49,722 nt of DNA from Actinoallomurus sp. (GTDB lineage: Bacteria; Actinomycetota; Actinomycetes; Streptosporangiales; Streptosporangiaceae): the NCBI GenBank assembly GCA_025964625.1, contig JAOPYL010000018.1, forward strand, positions 1 to 49,722, read 5' to 3'. The position numbers were made by a program, and so were the translations under genes. Positions 25,988-35,465 of the stretch are shown piece after piece. Within the stretch, counting starts at the first letter, position 1, and each line of letters begins with the position of its first letter. The notes under the pieces were generated by a model, which was given only the letters and a program-made list of their open reading frames with translations, had not been told where the DNA came from and made no database searches.

Positions 25988-26032
25988 ATCGCCCGGGGTC
26001 TCCGCACCTGTGCGCGCGGAGACCCGGGCGAT
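25988..26032. terminator. Terminator of the TetR-FadE operon
   Basis: 25988-26005 pairs with 26016-26032 (17 bp with one bulged G), loop 26006-26015, starting 6 nt after the stop codon. Confidence 0.85.
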
Positions 26033-26191
26033 CGCCAGGCGGCCGCGCCGGGCAACGGCTTGCCGCGTGCACCAGGACCGTATCGCCGTCCTCCAACGAG
26101 GGCGGACGTCGATTGCGGCCAACTCCGTGTACGGAGCGTGGCTTTGCGATAGCTTTCCGCAGTCGACGCTCCTGGTTGGGAAGGCGTGTGC

Positions 26192-27184
26192 ATGGCGGGT
26201 TTTCTGGTTCGCAGGGTGGTGCGGTGCGCGGTGCTCGTGCCGGTGGCGGCGAGTCTCGCCTATCTGCTGACCGCATCGGCCCTCCATCCGCGTGCCGCGC
26301 TCGAGGGGCGCGGTCCGCGTCCTCCGCGCGGGTCCGTCGACGCGCGTCTCGACGAGCTGAACCTCAACGACGCGACGCCGCTGCCGGAGCGCTACCTCAC
26401 CTGGGCGTCCGGAGTGCTGCACGGTGACTTGGGCCGGACGCTGGACGGGGCTCCGGTGGCCGCGGAGATGGGCCGGCGGATCGGGGTGAGCCTGCGGCTG
26501 CTGCTCGTGGGCGCGGTCCTCGGCGGCGTCGCCGGTGTGGCCGCGGGCACACTCGGCGCGGCCGGGCAGTACCGCCTCCTCGACCGTCTCATCACCGTGG
26601 GCGCGCTGGTCGTGCTGTCGGTCCCGGTCGTCGTCCTGGCCGTGCTGCTCCAGACCGGCGCGCAGTGGGTGAACGACCGGACGGGCGTCCGGCTCCTCGA
26701 GTGGACCGGGGAGTACACCCCGGCGGAGCCGGGCGGTGTCCTCGGCCACCTCGGCGGGCGGCTGCGGCATCTGGTGCTGCCGACGGTCACGGTCGCGCTC
26801 GGCCCGTTCGCGGTCTGCGGCCGTTACCAGCGTGGCGTGATGCTCGACGTCCTGCGCGCCGACTTCATGCGGACCGCCGTGGCGAAGGGCCTGCGCCGCC
26901 GCCGGGCGCTGACCAGGCACGCCCTGCGGGTCGCAGTGATCCCCGCGGTCACCTTCCTCGCGTACGGCTTCGCGGCGATGCTCGCCGGGGCGGCCTTCAC
27001 CGAGGAGGTCTTCGGCTGGCACGGCATGGGGGAGTGGCTGATCGACTCGGTGCACCGCGAGGACGTCAACGCGGTCGCCGCGTACACCTGCTTCGCGGCC
27101 GTGCTGGTACCGGTCGCCGGGCTGCTGTCGGACGCCGCCCGCGCGCTGCTCGATCCCCGGGTCCGGATGTGCGGGCCGGGATGA
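26192..27184 (+). CDS. Peptide/nickel-type ABC transporter permease (DppB-like)
   Basis: 330 residues. An N-terminal membrane helix (CAVLVPVAASLAYLLTA) and a periplasmic loop (LNDATPLPERYLTWASGVLHGDLGRT) lead to the BPD-type permease domain. The coupling-loop region is DFMRTAVAKGLRRRRALTRHALRVAVIPAV, close to the family RTARAKGL...RHALRNA. The ATG is preceded by AAGG at 7 nt. The LEGRG...D..LNLN segment replaces the common RPGDP motif in the first loop. First gene of a three-gene operon with a second permease and a lipoprotein. Confidence 0.9.
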   Translation: MAGFLVRRVVRCAVLVPVAASLAYLLTASALHPRAALEGRGPRPPRGSVDARLDELNLNDATPLPERYLTWASGVLHGDLGRTLDGAPVAAEMGRRIGVSLRLLLVGAVLGGVAGVAAGTLGAAGQYRLLDRLITVGALVVLSVPVVVLAVLLQTGAQWVNDRTGVRLLEWTGEYTPAEPGGVLGHLGGRLRHLVLPTVTVALGPFAVCGRYQRGVMLDVLRADFMRTAVAKGLRRRRALTRHALRVAVIPAVTFLAYGFAAMLAGAAFTEEVFGWHGMGEWLIDSVHREDVNAVAAYTCFAAVLVPVAGLLSDAARALLDPRVRMCGPG

Positions 27185-27233
27185 CACCGTCCGCCGTGCT
27201 GGTCCGCGCGGCGCGGGCGCCGGCGGCCGCGCC

Positions 27234-28100
27234 GTGCCGTCGTGGAGCCGCAGCGTGATCCGCAGCGTGATCCGCAGCGTGATCCTCGGCCGTGAGGCCG
27301 CGACCGGCCTGGTCCTCACCGCGCTGCTCGTCGTCCTCGCGTTCGCCGGCCCGTACCTCACGGCGTGGAGCTGGGCCGACGTCGACCTCACCGCGTTCCG
27401 CGAGCCGCCGTCGGCGCGTCACTGGCTCGGCACGACGCAGACCGGCCGTGACATGTACGCGATGACGCTGCACGGCATGCGCAGGTCGCTCGTCGTGGGA
27501 TTCCTCGTGGCGGTCCTGTCCACCGGCATGGCCGCTCTCGTGGGCACCGTCGCGGGCTACGCCGGCGGCTGGGTGGACCGGGGTCTCATGTGGGCCGTCG
27601 ATGTTCTGCTCGTGTTCCCGCCGGTCCTGGTCGTCGCCATCGTGTCGCCGGCGCTTCGCGGCGGGAGCCCGCTCCTCTTCGTCCTGCTGCTCGCCGCCGT
27701 GATGTGGACGGTCACGTCGCGGGTCGTGCGCGGCATGACGATCTCGCTCCGGAGCCAGGGGTACGTCGTCGCGGCGCGTCTTCTGGGCGCGGCGCCGCCG
27801 GCCGTCATCGCCTGGCACATCGTCCCGAACCTCGCCTCGCTGCTGATCGTCGACGCGACGCTCAACGTCAGCGCGGCCGTGGTCGGCGAGACCGGCCTGT
27901 CCTACCTGGGGTTCGGCGTGCGCCCGCCGGACGTCTCTCTCGGCACGATCATCGCCGACGGCGCACCCTCCGCCACCGCCTTCCCTTGGCTGTTCCTGCC
28001 GCCGGTGATCGTGCTCGTGCTCGTCGTCGTGGGCGTCAACCTCGTCGGCGACGGCCTGCGCGACGCCCTCGACCCTGCGTCGGGACGGTCCCCGGCATGA
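27234..28100 (+). CDS. Peptide/nickel-type ABC transporter permease (DppC-like)
   Basis: About 288 residues. LGTTQTGRDMYAMTLHGMRRSL is the DppC N-terminal signature. The EAA-loop is RSQGYVVAARLLGAAPPAVIAWHIVPNL, and GETGLSYLGFGVRPPDVSLGTII is the conserved C-terminal part. The start is ambiguous: GTG 27234 gives an N-terminus with a triple RSVI repeat, while GTG 27255, inside the first repeat, has a better Shine-Dalgarno (GGAG at 27244-27247, 7-nt spacing). The ATGA at 27181-27184, overlapping the upstream stop, is in another frame and gives only a 25-residue dead end. Its stop overlaps the ATG of the binding protein. Confidence 0.88.
   Translation: MPSWSRSVIRSVIRSVILGREAATGLVLTALLVVLAFAGPYLTAWSWADVDLTAFREPPSARHWLGTTQTGRDMYAMTLHGMRRSLVVGFLVAVLSTGMAALVGTVAGYAGGWVDRGLMWAVDVLLVFPPVLVVAIVSPALRGGSPLLFVLLLAAVMWTVTSRVVRGMTISLRSQGYVVAARLLGAAPPAVIAWHIVPNLASLLIVDATLNVSAAVVGETGLSYLGFGVRPPDVSLGTIIADGAPSATAFPWLFLPPVIVLVLVVVGVNLVGDGLRDALDPASGRSPA
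27249..27284 (+). repeat. 12-bp triplication at the 5' end of the DppC-like gene
   Basis: Three identical in-frame units CGCAGCGTGATC (27249-27260, 27261-27272, 27273-27284), each coding RSVI and each containing a GTG that could serve as start codon. Confidence 0.95.
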
Positions 28101-29779
28101 CGCGGCGCCGTCGTGGCATGGCCGGGACCCTGCTCCTCGCCGCCGCCGCCGTGCCGTTCGCGAGCGGCTGCGGCGGAGCGGGCGGGGCGGGCGGGGCGGC
28201 GGGCGGCAGCGCCGCCTACGACATCGGCCTCACCCCGCGCGACCAGGTTAGAGACGGCGGCACGCTCAGGCTGGCGACCACGGAGTTCCCCGCGCAGTGG
28301 AACTACTGGCATCTGGGCGGCACCGGCCTCGACGCGGCACGGACCCTCACCGCGATGATGCCGTCGCTGTTCCGCAGCGACCAGAACGGCAGGGTCACCG
28401 CCGACCCGGACTACCTGACCGGCGCCGGGATCACCCGGACCAGGCCGAAGCAGGTCATCACCTACGACATCAACCCGAAGGCCGTCTGGTCGGACGGCAC
28501 GCCGCTGGGGTACCGCGACTTCCAGGCCCTGTGGAGGGCCTGCGACGGCCGGCACCGGGCGTACCAGATCACCGCGTCCACCGGCTACGAGCGGATCGAG
28601 AGCGTCGAACGCGGGGCGAGCGACCGGCAGGTGGTGGTGACCTTCGCCCGGCCGTTCGGCGAGTGGCGGGGCCTGTTCAGCCCGCTGTACCCGGCGAAGG
28701 CGATCGGCACCCCGGCCGCGTGGGACCGCGCCTGGGTGAACCGCATCCCGATCACCGCCGGTCCGTTCCGGCCGGAGCGGATCGACCGGACCGCGGAGAC
28801 GGTCTCGGTCGTACGCGACCCCGGGTGGTGGGGGCGGCGGGCGAAGCTCGACCGGATCGTGTTCCGGTACCTGGCGCGCGACGCCATGCCCGGTGCCTTC
28901 GCGGGCGGCGAGATCGACGCGTTCGACGTGGGTCCGGACGCCGCGGCGTACCGGCGGGCGGTGGTGGTCCCCGGCGCGGTGGTGCGCGGCGCCGCCGGTC
29001 CGGACTTCAGCCAGCTCACCTTCAACGGCGCCTCCCCGGTCCTGGCCGGCGCCGACGTCCGCCGGGCGGTGGCGATGGCCATCGACCGGGAGGCCGTCGC
29101 GCGGTCGGCCCTCCAGGACCTCGGCCGGCCGGTGCGGCCGCTGAACGACCACGTGTTCGTCAACACCCAGGAGGGCTACCGGGACAACGCCGGTGACCTG
29201 GGCAGGTACGACCCGGTCCGGGCCGGGCGGCTCCTGGGCCGGGCCGGGTGGGAGCCGTCCGGGCGGATCCGCCGCAAGAACGGCCGACCCCTGACGCTCC
29301 GCTACGTGTACCCGGTGAGCGCGGCGGCGAGCAGGCAGAGCGGCGAGCTGATCCAGGCGATGCTCCGGCGTGCGGGAATGCGGATGGACCTGCGGCCGGT
29401 GCCGGACAGCGACTTCTTCGACAAGTACCTCATCCCCGGCGACTTCGACCTGGCGCCGTTCTCGTGGATCGGCACGCCGTTCCCGATCTCCGGCATGAGG
29501 TCGATCTACGGCCGGCCGCGCGATGGTGACCCGCAGCAGAACGTCGCCCGGATCGGGTCCCGGCGGCTCGACGCCATGCTCGATCGGGCGACCGCCGCGC
29601 TCGACGCGGCCACGGCCCGGCAGTACGCGAACAGGGCCGACGAGATGATCTGGGATGAGGTCCATTCGCTGACGCTCTACCAGCGGCCGCAGATCGTGCC
29701 CGTCCGGCGGACCCTCGTCAACTGGGGCGCCTTCGGCCTCTACAACCCGGTATGGACCGACGTCGGCTTCACGGCGTAG
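28097..29779 (+). CDS. ABC transporter substrate-binding lipoprotein (SBP family 5)
   Basis: 560 residues. Signal peptide with lipobox ending ASGC near residue 25, then a Gly-rich linker. The SBP_bac_5 domain begins around residue 55 (GGTLRLATTEFPAQWNYWHL) and includes AVWSDGTPLGYRDFQALW, ADVRRAVAMAIDREAVA and a C-terminal ADEMIWDEVHSLTLYQRPQI. The class binds peptides, sugars or metal chelates; specificity is not readable. The ATG overlaps the stop of the second permease. No ATPase gene follows, so the importer must borrow DppD/DppF-type ATPases encoded elsewhere. Confidence 0.92.
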   Translation: MTRRRRGMAGTLLLAAAAVPFASGCGGAGGAGGAAGGSAAYDIGLTPRDQVRDGGTLRLATTEFPAQWNYWHLGGTGLDAARTLTAMMPSLFRSDQNGRVTADPDYLTGAGITRTRPKQVITYDINPKAVWSDGTPLGYRDFQALWRACDGRHRAYQITASTGYERIESVERGASDRQVVVTFARPFGEWRGLFSPLYPAKAIGTPAAWDRAWVNRIPITAGPFRPERIDRTAETVSVVRDPGWWGRRAKLDRIVFRYLARDAMPGAFAGGEIDAFDVGPDAAAYRRAVVVPGAVVRGAAGPDFSQLTFNGASPVLAGADVRRAVAMAIDREAVARSALQDLGRPVRPLNDHVFVNTQEGYRDNAGDLGRYDPVRAGRLLGRAGWEPSGRIRRKNGRPLTLRYVYPVSAAASRQSGELIQAMLRRAGMRMDLRPVPDSDFFDKYLIPGDFDLAPFSWIGTPFPISGMRSIYGRPRDGDPQQNVARIGSRRLDAMLDRATAALDAATARQYANRADEMIWDEVHSLTLYQRPQIVPVRRTLVNWGAFGLYNPVWTDVGFTA

Positions 29780-29795
29780 CCCGCACAACGGATCA

Positions 29796-29827
29796 CGGGC
29801 CCGGGAGCGGAGACGCCCCCGGGCCCG
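29796..29827. terminator. Bidirectional terminator between the peptide ABC operon and the GT39 gene
   Basis: 29796-29805 pairs with 29818-29827 and 29807-29809 with 29814-29816 around a GAGA loop, with one A-C mismatch. It lies between convergent stop codons. Confidence 0.88.
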
Positions 29828-29836
29828 CGACTCTTC

Positions 29837-31954
29837 TCAGCCGCAGCGGTAGAGCGCCTGGCCGCTGCCTGCCGACGATGAGCCTCCGCCGTACTCCGAG
29901 GACTTCACCGCGGAGCAGTTCTTCTGGACCCACGTGGTCACGTCGGACTCGAGGCCACCGCGTCCACCGCGTCCGCCGAACCCGCCCCAGCCGCCTCCGC
30001 CGGTCATGACGTAACGCAGCTTGCCGGCCTTGACGTACTCCTGGAGCTTCTGGACGGTCATGGCGCGGTCGCTGCCGGTGAAGCCGAACATGGAGATCAC
30101 GGGCTTGCCGGTCTGCAGGATGATCGACGAGGCGGCCTGTGAGTTACCGACCGCGACGAGCCAGGTGGCTGCGCCCTGGTTCTTCTCCAGGTAGGAGATC
30201 ATCTGAGTGCTGACCTCGCCCATCATGCCCGGTCCGCCACGTCCGCCCGGCCAGCCTGCCCCGCCGCGTCCGCCGGGGCGTTGCCCGGCCTGACCGCCCG
30301 GGAGCGGGCCGCCGGGCCGCTGACCGCCGGTTTGACGGTTGCCCGGGAAGCCGGGGAAGCCGGGGAAACGCCCCTCCTCGATCATCTTCTGGAACGCGGC
30401 GGGCATCCGGCCGCCGCGCATCCCCGGGCCGCCCATGCCGAAGCCGCCCGATGAGGGACCGGCGAGCGGGTTGCTCCCGTTCGAGCGGCCGGCGGTCGCG
30501 GAGGCCGCGTACGCCGCGGGTCCGGCGAGACCGGCCACCAGCCCGGCGACCGCGGCGAGCACCGCGAACCCGGTGAGCACCCCGCGGCCGAACCGCGCGG
30601 CGAGCAGGCCGATCACGGCGACCACGGTGAGACCGGCCACCATCCAGGCCAGCCACGGGTTCCAGCTCGGCGTGCGCCGCAGGACGACGAACGACCAGGC
30701 GCCGGTGACCGCGACGGCGAGCGGCAGCACCCAGCTCCACGCCGCCGCGGCGCGGTGGCGGTCGAACAGGGTCACCGCGCCGATGCCGGTCAGCGCCCCG
30801 ACCGCCGGGGCCAGCGCGGTCGTGTAGTACGGGTGCATGGTGCCGTTCGAGAAGCTGAACACCACGTAGTGCACGGCGAGCCAGCCGCCCCACAGCAGCA
30901 GGGCCGCGCGGGTCAGGTCGGGGCGGGGCCGTCGCCAGTAGAGGACCACTCCGGCGACCAGGGTGAGCACGGCGAACGGCAGCAGCCAGGAGATCTGCCC
31001 GCCGATGGCGTCGCCGAACAGCCGGCCCGGCCCGGAGGCGCCGGAGAAGCCTCCTCCGAAGCCGCCGCCGCCCCCACCGGGCCCGTTTTCCTTGCCGGTG
31101 ACCCGGCCGATGCCGTTGTAGCCGATGACGAGATTCCAGACCGTGCCGTCGGTGCTGCCGCCGATGTACGGGCGGCTGCCCGCCGGGATCAGGTCGACGA
31201 TGACCATCCACCAGAAGCTGGACACCGCGAGGACGGCTCCGGCGGCGAGCAGGTGCCAGATCCGGCGCAGCAGCCCGCCCGGTGCGAATGCCAGGTACAC
31301 GAGCGTCAGCGCGGGCAGCAGCAGATACGCCTGCAGCATCTTGGTGTTGAAGCCGCAGCCGAGGAAGAACGCCGAGGCCAGCAGCCAGCGCAGCCTGCCG
31401 GACTCCAGCGCCCGCTGGCAGGCCCAGGCGGCCAGCACCAGCAGGAGTACCAGCAGCGTGTCCGGGTTGTTGTCCCGGTTGATCGCCACGGTGATCGGGG
31501 TCAGTGTCATCACGAGCGCGGCGATCACTCCGGCCACCGGGCCGAAGACGCGCCGTACCACAGAGAACAGCAGGGCGACCGTCGCGACCCCGATGACGAC
31601 CTGGGGAAGGAGCAGGCTCCACGTGCCGAACCCGAAGATCCGCGCGGTCAGCTCCATGACCCACAGCGCCATCGGCGGCTTGTCCACGGTGATGAACGAG
31701 GCGGAGTCCAGGGACCCGAAGAAGAACGCCTTCCAGCTCTCGGTGCCGCTCTTGACCGCGGCGGAGTAGAAGCTGTTGGCGTAGCCGCTCTTCGACAGCC
31801 CCCAGGCGTAAAGGACGGCGGCCAGCAGGAGGACGGCCCACAGGACGGGACGCGTCCACCGCGGTTCGTCAGAGGGCCCGAGCGCGAGACGCCGGAGACG
31901 GCCCGGGGGGCGGGGGTGCGGCGCGGTGGCCGGTTCGGCGAGCTGAGTGGTCAA
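29837..31954 (-). CDS. Glycosyltransferase family 39-like membrane mannosyltransferase
   Basis: 705 residues. About ten membrane helices carry the GT39/ArnT-type signature SFITVDKPPMALWVM and a luminal DNNPDTLLVLLL loop. These enzymes use a polyprenyl-phosphate sugar at the outer face of the membrane. An extracellular Gly-rich loop (GGGGGGFGGGF) splits the membrane part. The last 200 residues form an exported domain rich in Gly/Pro/Arg repeats (GFPGFPG, GGRGGPGMMG) followed by a conserved globular piece (YLEKNQGAATWLVAVGNSQ) and two Cys near the end. The ATG overlaps the GT2 gene stop by 4 nt. Likely to decorate a cell-envelope polymer; acceptor unknown. Confidence 0.87.
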   Translation of the reverse strand: MTTQLAEPATAPHPRPPGRLRRLALGPSDEPRWTRPVLWAVLLLAAVLYAWGLSKSGYANSFYSAAVKSGTESWKAFFFGSLDSASFITVDKPPMALWVMELTARIFGFGTWSLLLPQVVIGVATVALLFSVVRRVFGPVAGVIAALVMTLTPITVAINRDNNPDTLLVLLLVLAAWACQRALESGRLRWLLASAFFLGCGFNTKMLQAYLLLPALTLVYLAFAPGGLLRRIWHLLAAGAVLAVSSFWWMVIVDLIPAGSRPYIGGSTDGTVWNLVIGYNGIGRVTGKENGPGGGGGGFGGGFSGASGPGRLFGDAIGGQISWLLPFAVLTLVAGVVLYWRRPRPDLTRAALLLWGGWLAVHYVVFSFSNGTMHPYYTTALAPAVGALTGIGAVTLFDRHRAAAAWSWVLPLAVAVTGAWSFVVLRRTPSWNPWLAWMVAGLTVVAVIGLLAARFGRGVLTGFAVLAAVAGLVAGLAGPAAYAASATAGRSNGSNPLAGPSSGGFGMGGPGMRGGRMPAAFQKMIEEGRFPGFPGFPGNRQTGGQRPGGPLPGGQAGQRPGGRGGAGWPGGRGGPGMMGEVSTQMISYLEKNQGAATWLVAVGNSQAASSIILQTGKPVISMFGFTGSDRAMTVQKLQEYVKAGKLRYVMTGGGGWGGFGGRGGRGGLESDVTTWVQKNCSAVKSSEYGGGSSSAGSGQALYRCG

Positions 31955-33261
31955 CGGGACTGCTCCTGGAGGACGGGCTCGTGTTCCTGGCTGGTACGCC
32001 GGGGGTGGAACACCCAGGCGCGCAGCAGCACGAAGCGGATGACGGCGGCGAACAGGTTCAATCCGAACAGGGCGCCCACCTCGGTGAGCCGGGAGGCGTC
32101 CGGCGCCATCGCGTGGACGAAGGCCAGGCCGGCGGTGCTGACCACGAGGCCCACCAGGAAGGCGACGCCGCCCTCGAGCTGATGCCGTACGGCACGCCGT
32201 GAGCCGGTCACGCCGAAGGTGAACCGGCGGTTGGCGGCCGTGTTGGCGACGGCCGCGAAGAGGTACGAGACGACGTTCGCGGTGATCACCGGCATGAAGA
32301 GGCGCAGCAGCGCGTACAGCACGAGCTGCGCGATCGTGCTGATCACCCCGATCACCGCGAAGCTCGGGAGCTGCCTGCGCATGCCGGTCGGCAGCCGGGC
32401 GTCACGCGACCGCGCGGGCACCGGGACCCGGAAGGCCCCGGACAGCACCCGGCGGGCCACCCGCGCCATGCCGCGCAGGTCGTCCACTGCCGTACGGACG
32501 ACGTCGACGCGGCTGTCCTGGTCATCGACCCAGTCGACCGGCACCTCGTGGATGCGCAGGCCGTTGCGCTCGGCGAGCAGCAGCAGTTCGGTGTCGAAGA
32601 ACCATGCCTCGTCCTCGACGCCGGGCAGCAGCGCCCGTACGATCTCGGCGCGGCCCGCCTTGAAGCCGCACTGGGCGTCGGAGAAACGTGCGGCGAGCGC
32701 CGTGCGCAGCAGCAGGTTGTACGCGCGGGAGATGAGCTCGCGTTTAGGACCACGTACCACGGCCGAGCCGCGCGACAGGCGGCTGCCGATCGCCAGGTCG
32801 CTGTGGCCGGACACCAGGGGGGCGATCAGCGGCAGGAAGGCGTGCAGGTCGGTGGACAGGTCCACGTCCATGTAGGCGACCACGTCCGCCACGCTGGTGC
32901 CCCAGACGTGCCGCAGCGCCCGCCCGCGTCCCTTGCGCTCCAGGTGCACGGCCTCGACCTCGGCGAGTTCCAGTGCCAGCCGCTCGGCGACCTCCCAGGT
33001 CCGGTCCGTGCTCGCGTTGTCGGCGATGGTGATCACGAAGCGGTACGGGAACGTCTCGCGGAGGTAGGTGTGCAGGCGCCGCACGCTGGCCGCGAGGACG
33101 TGTTCCTCGTTGTACACCGGGATGGCCACCTCGATCAGGGGACCATAGGGTTCACCGGTTATGAAGCCCGGCAGCCTGCCGGCGAGGCTGGGCCGTTGAC
33201 GTGCGTCGCCGCCACCCGGCCGTGCCCCTGGTGACTCCAGGGAAGTCGTGAGCTCGCTCAT
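31951..33261 (-). CDS. Bifunctional GT2 family glycosyltransferase / GtrA flippase-like protein
   Basis: 436 residues. The N-terminal GT-A domain has VAIPVYNEEHVL, the nucleotide-sugar motif YMDVDLSTDL and GSRLSRGSAV, resembling dolichyl/polyprenyl-phosphate mannose synthases. The C-terminal GtrA domain has four helices (SFAVIGVISTIAQLVLYALL to RFVLLRAWVF). It would make a polyprenyl-phosphate sugar inside the cell and help flip it to the GT39 enzyme encoded next. The start is uncertain: ATG 33261 or GTG 33282, neither with a Shine-Dalgarno. Confidence 0.9.
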   Translation of the reverse strand: MSELTTSLESPGARPGGGDARQRPSLAGRLPGFITGEPYGPLIEVAIPVYNEEHVLAASVRRLHTYLRETFPYRFVITIADNASTDRTWEVAERLALELAEVEAVHLERKGRGRALRHVWGTSVADVVAYMDVDLSTDLHAFLPLIAPLVSGHSDLAIGSRLSRGSAVVRGPKRELISRAYNLLLRTALAARFSDAQCGFKAGRAEIVRALLPGVEDEAWFFDTELLLLAERNGLRIHEVPVDWVDDQDSRVDVVRTAVDDLRGMARVARRVLSGAFRVPVPARSRDARLPTGMRRQLPSFAVIGVISTIAQLVLYALLRLFMPVITANVVSYLFAAVANTAANRRFTFGVTGSRRAVRHQLEGGVAFLVGLVVSTAGLAFVHAMAPDASRLTEVGALFGLNLFAAVIRFVLLRAWVFHPRRTSQEHEPVLQEQSR

Positions 33262-33345
33262 GACACAAAGATCGTCACTCACTGTGGGAGGGGTCTGAGG
33301 CGTTCATTAACCCGCGATGAGAAACCGGCGAGGCGACCGCCGCGC

Positions 33346-34776
33346 TCAGAGTCCGGCCTCGACCTCGTCGTCACGGGGCTCCTCAACCTGGATCGGCGCC
33401 GGTGAGCCGGGCAGCCGCAGCCACGCCTCGATGCCGCCGCCGTCGGCGGGGCAGAGCCGGATCTCGCCGCCGGCGTCACGTACCGCGCGGGCCGCGATCG
33501 CCAGGCCCAGCCCTGATCCGGGCAGGCCACGCGCGGACGGGGAGCGCCAGAAGCGGTCGAAGACGTACGGCAGGTCCTCGGCCGGAATGCCGGGTCCGTT
33601 GTCCCGTACGGTCAGCTCGCCGTCGTGCAGCCGCACGGTCACGGTTCCGTCGGGCGGGCTGAACTTCACCGCGTTGTCGAGGATGTTCACGAACGCGCGC
33701 TCCAGCGACGCGGCGTCGCCGCGTACGTACCAGGGCGCCGCCTCGGCGCTGATCCGGAGTTCGGGGCCGCGCAGCCGCGCGCGGCGCACGGCGTTCTCGA
33801 CGACGTCGTGCAGTGCCGTCACCGCCTCGGGGGCGGTCGTGGAGGGGGCCTCCGTGCGGGAGAGGTCGAGCAGGTCGCCGACGAGGCTGGACAGCTCCAC
33901 GAGCTGGGCCTTCACGTTGACGAGCAGTTTCCGCTTGTCGCCGGCGGGCAGCGGACGGCCGGTGGCCTCACTGCGGAGCATCAGGTCCACGTTGGTGCGC
34001 AGGCTGGTCAGCGGCGTGCGGAGCTCGTGCCCGGCATCCACGATCAGCTGCTGCTGGCGTTCGCGGGATCCGGCCAGCGCGCGGGTCATGCTGTTGAACG
34101 ACCGGCTCAGCCGCGCGATCTCGTCGTTGCCCTCGGCCGGGATCGTGGTGCCGAGGTCCTCGGTGCGGGCGATGTGCTCGACCGCTTCGGTGAGCCGGTC
34201 CACGGGCCTCAGCCCGGCGCGCGCGATGAGCAGGCCCGCGGTCGCCGCGCCGACCACGCCGACGGCGGAGACCACGATGATCAGCAGGGCGAGGCTGCCC
34301 AGGGACTGGTACACCGGGGTGAGCGGTTTGGCGACGGACACGGCGATACCGGACCCGTCTGTATGGGTGAACACGCGCATAGGTGTGCCGGCCGCGGTCC
34401 GGCCGTCCCGGTAGGCCGGGGCCTTCAGGCCGCGGGCGATGGCGATGTCGGCGTCGGAGACCACCAGGGGACTGGTGGTACCGGGAGGGCTGCAGACGGT
34501 GCCGTCCTGCGACACCACCTGCAGCGTGGGCAGGAATCCCCGCAGCCGATCGTCCTCGGGCCGGGGCCGGTCGCACAGCGCGATGGGGGACTCGGGTACC
34601 CCGCCCGCGCCGGCCATGGTGCCGGGACCGGGGCCCGACAGAGACTTGTCGAGCTGGTCGACCAGCCGGCCACGGACGACGAACCAGCATCCGACCGCGC
34701 AGGCCGCGACCGCCACGGCCACGGCCAGGCTGGTCAGCACCGCCAGCCGGGCGCGCAGGGACAGGCGCCGGATCAT
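33346..34776 (-). CDS. Two-component sensor histidine kinase (MprB-like)
   Basis: 476 residues. N-terminal helix (residues 10-34), extracytoplasmic sensor of about 120 residues, second helix (about 158-184), HAMP linker, and HisKA with phospho-acceptor His250 in [20 protein letters not shown]. The ATPase motifs are [10 protein letters not shown] (N box), DNGPGIP (G1) and GSGLGLAIA (G2). The sensor has Cys68 and Cys95 that may pair. The ATG overlaps the regulator stop (ATGA). The domain layout and HisKA wording resemble mycobacterial MprB, an envelope-stress sensor; the actual signal is unknown. Confidence 0.94.
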   Translation of the reverse strand: MIRRLSLRARLAVLTSLAVAVAVAACAVGCWFVVRGRLVDQLDKSLSGPGPGTMAGAGGVPESPIALCDRPRPEDDRLRGFLPTLQVVSQDGTVCSPPGTTSPLVVSDADIAIARGLKAPAYRDGRTAAGTPMRVFTHTDGSGIAVSVAKPLTPVYQSLGSLALLIIVVSAVGVVGAATAGLLIARAGLRPVDRLTEAVEHIARTEDLGTTIPAEGNDEIARLSRSFNSMTRALAGSRERQQQLIVDAGHELRTPLTSLRTNVDLMLRSEATGRPLPAGDKRKLLVNVKAQLVELSSLVGDLLDLSRTEAPSTTAPEAVTALHDVVENAVRRARLRGPELRISAEAAPWYVRGDAASLERAFVNILDNAVKFSPPDGTVTVRLHDGELTVRDNGPGIPAEDLPYVFDRFWRSPSARGLPGSGLGLAIAARAVRDAGGEIRLCPADGGGIEAWLRLPGSPAPIQVEEPRDDEVEAGL

Positions 34777-35450
34777 GGCTCGCGCAGCACGTAACCGACG
34801 CCGCGTACGGTGTGGATCAGTCGCGGTTCGCCGGTCTTGCGCCGCAGGTACATGACGTAGACGTCCAGGGAGTTGGAGGCGGGCTCGAAGTCGAAGCCCC
34901 ACACCGCCTCGAGGATCTGCTCGCGGGTCAGCACCTGCCGCGGGTGGGCGAGGAACATCTCCAGCAGGCTGTGCTCGGTGCGGGTGAGATCGAGGCTCCG
35001 GCCGTCCCGTCTCACCTCGCGAGTGAGGGCGTTCATCCGCAGGCCGGCGTACTCCAGAACCTCGCCCGGCTCCTCCGACCGCGTCGTCAGCAGGCCGCGG
35101 CGCAGCAGTGCCCGCACCCGCGCGAGGAGCTCGTCCAGCTCGAACGGTTTGGCGAGATAGTCGTCGGCGCCGGCGTCGAGCCCGGTCACCCGGTCGCCGA
35201 CGGTGTCTCTCGCGGTCAGCATGAGCACGGGGAGCGTCTTTCCGCGGGAGCGCAGGCGGCGGCAGGTGGTCAGGCCGTCCAGGCGGGGCATGAGGACGTC
35301 GAGGATGACGAGGTCGGGCTGCGCGCGGTCGAGTTCGTCCAGTGCTTCCAGGCCGTCCATGGCGGTGAGGACCTCGTAGTCCTCGAAGGCGAGGCTGCTG
35401 GCGAGGGACTCTCGGACGGCGGGTTCGTCGTCCACGACCAGAATGCGCAC
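34773..35450 (-). CDS. OmpR/PhoB family response regulator (MprA-like)
   Basis: 225 residues. The receiver domain has the acidic pocket VVDDEP, phospho-acceptor Asp51 in [14 protein letters not shown], and conserved Lys in [10 protein letters not shown]. The winged-helix DNA-binding domain ends [13 protein letters not shown]. Very similar in wording to MprA. GTG 35450 has no Shine-Dalgarno; a GGTTAACG element lies just upstream, so the mRNA may be leaderless. First gene of the regulator-kinase-GT2-GT39 array. Confidence 0.95.
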   Translation of the reverse strand: MRILVVDDEPAVRESLASSLAFEDYEVLTAMDGLEALDELDRAQPDLVILDVLMPRLDGLTTCRRLRSRGKTLPVLMLTARDTVGDRVTGLDAGADDYLAKPFELDELLARVRALLRRGLLTTRSEEPGEVLEYAGLRMNALTREVRRDGRSLDLTRTEHSLLEMFLAHPRQVLTREQILEAVWGFDFEPASNSLDVYVMYLRRKTGEPRLIHTVRGVGYVLREP

Positions 35451-35465
35451 GATTCGACGTTAACC

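Noticed and set aside
27181-27258. ATGA-coupled 25-codon frame between the two peptide permeases
   Set aside because: It overlaps the upstream stop attractively, but it is in a different frame from the second permease and has no recognisable content.
27902-29788. 628-residue minus-strand open frame opposite the binding lipoprotein
   Set aside because: The opposite strand has signal peptide, lipobox and SBP family 5 motifs; this frame has none.
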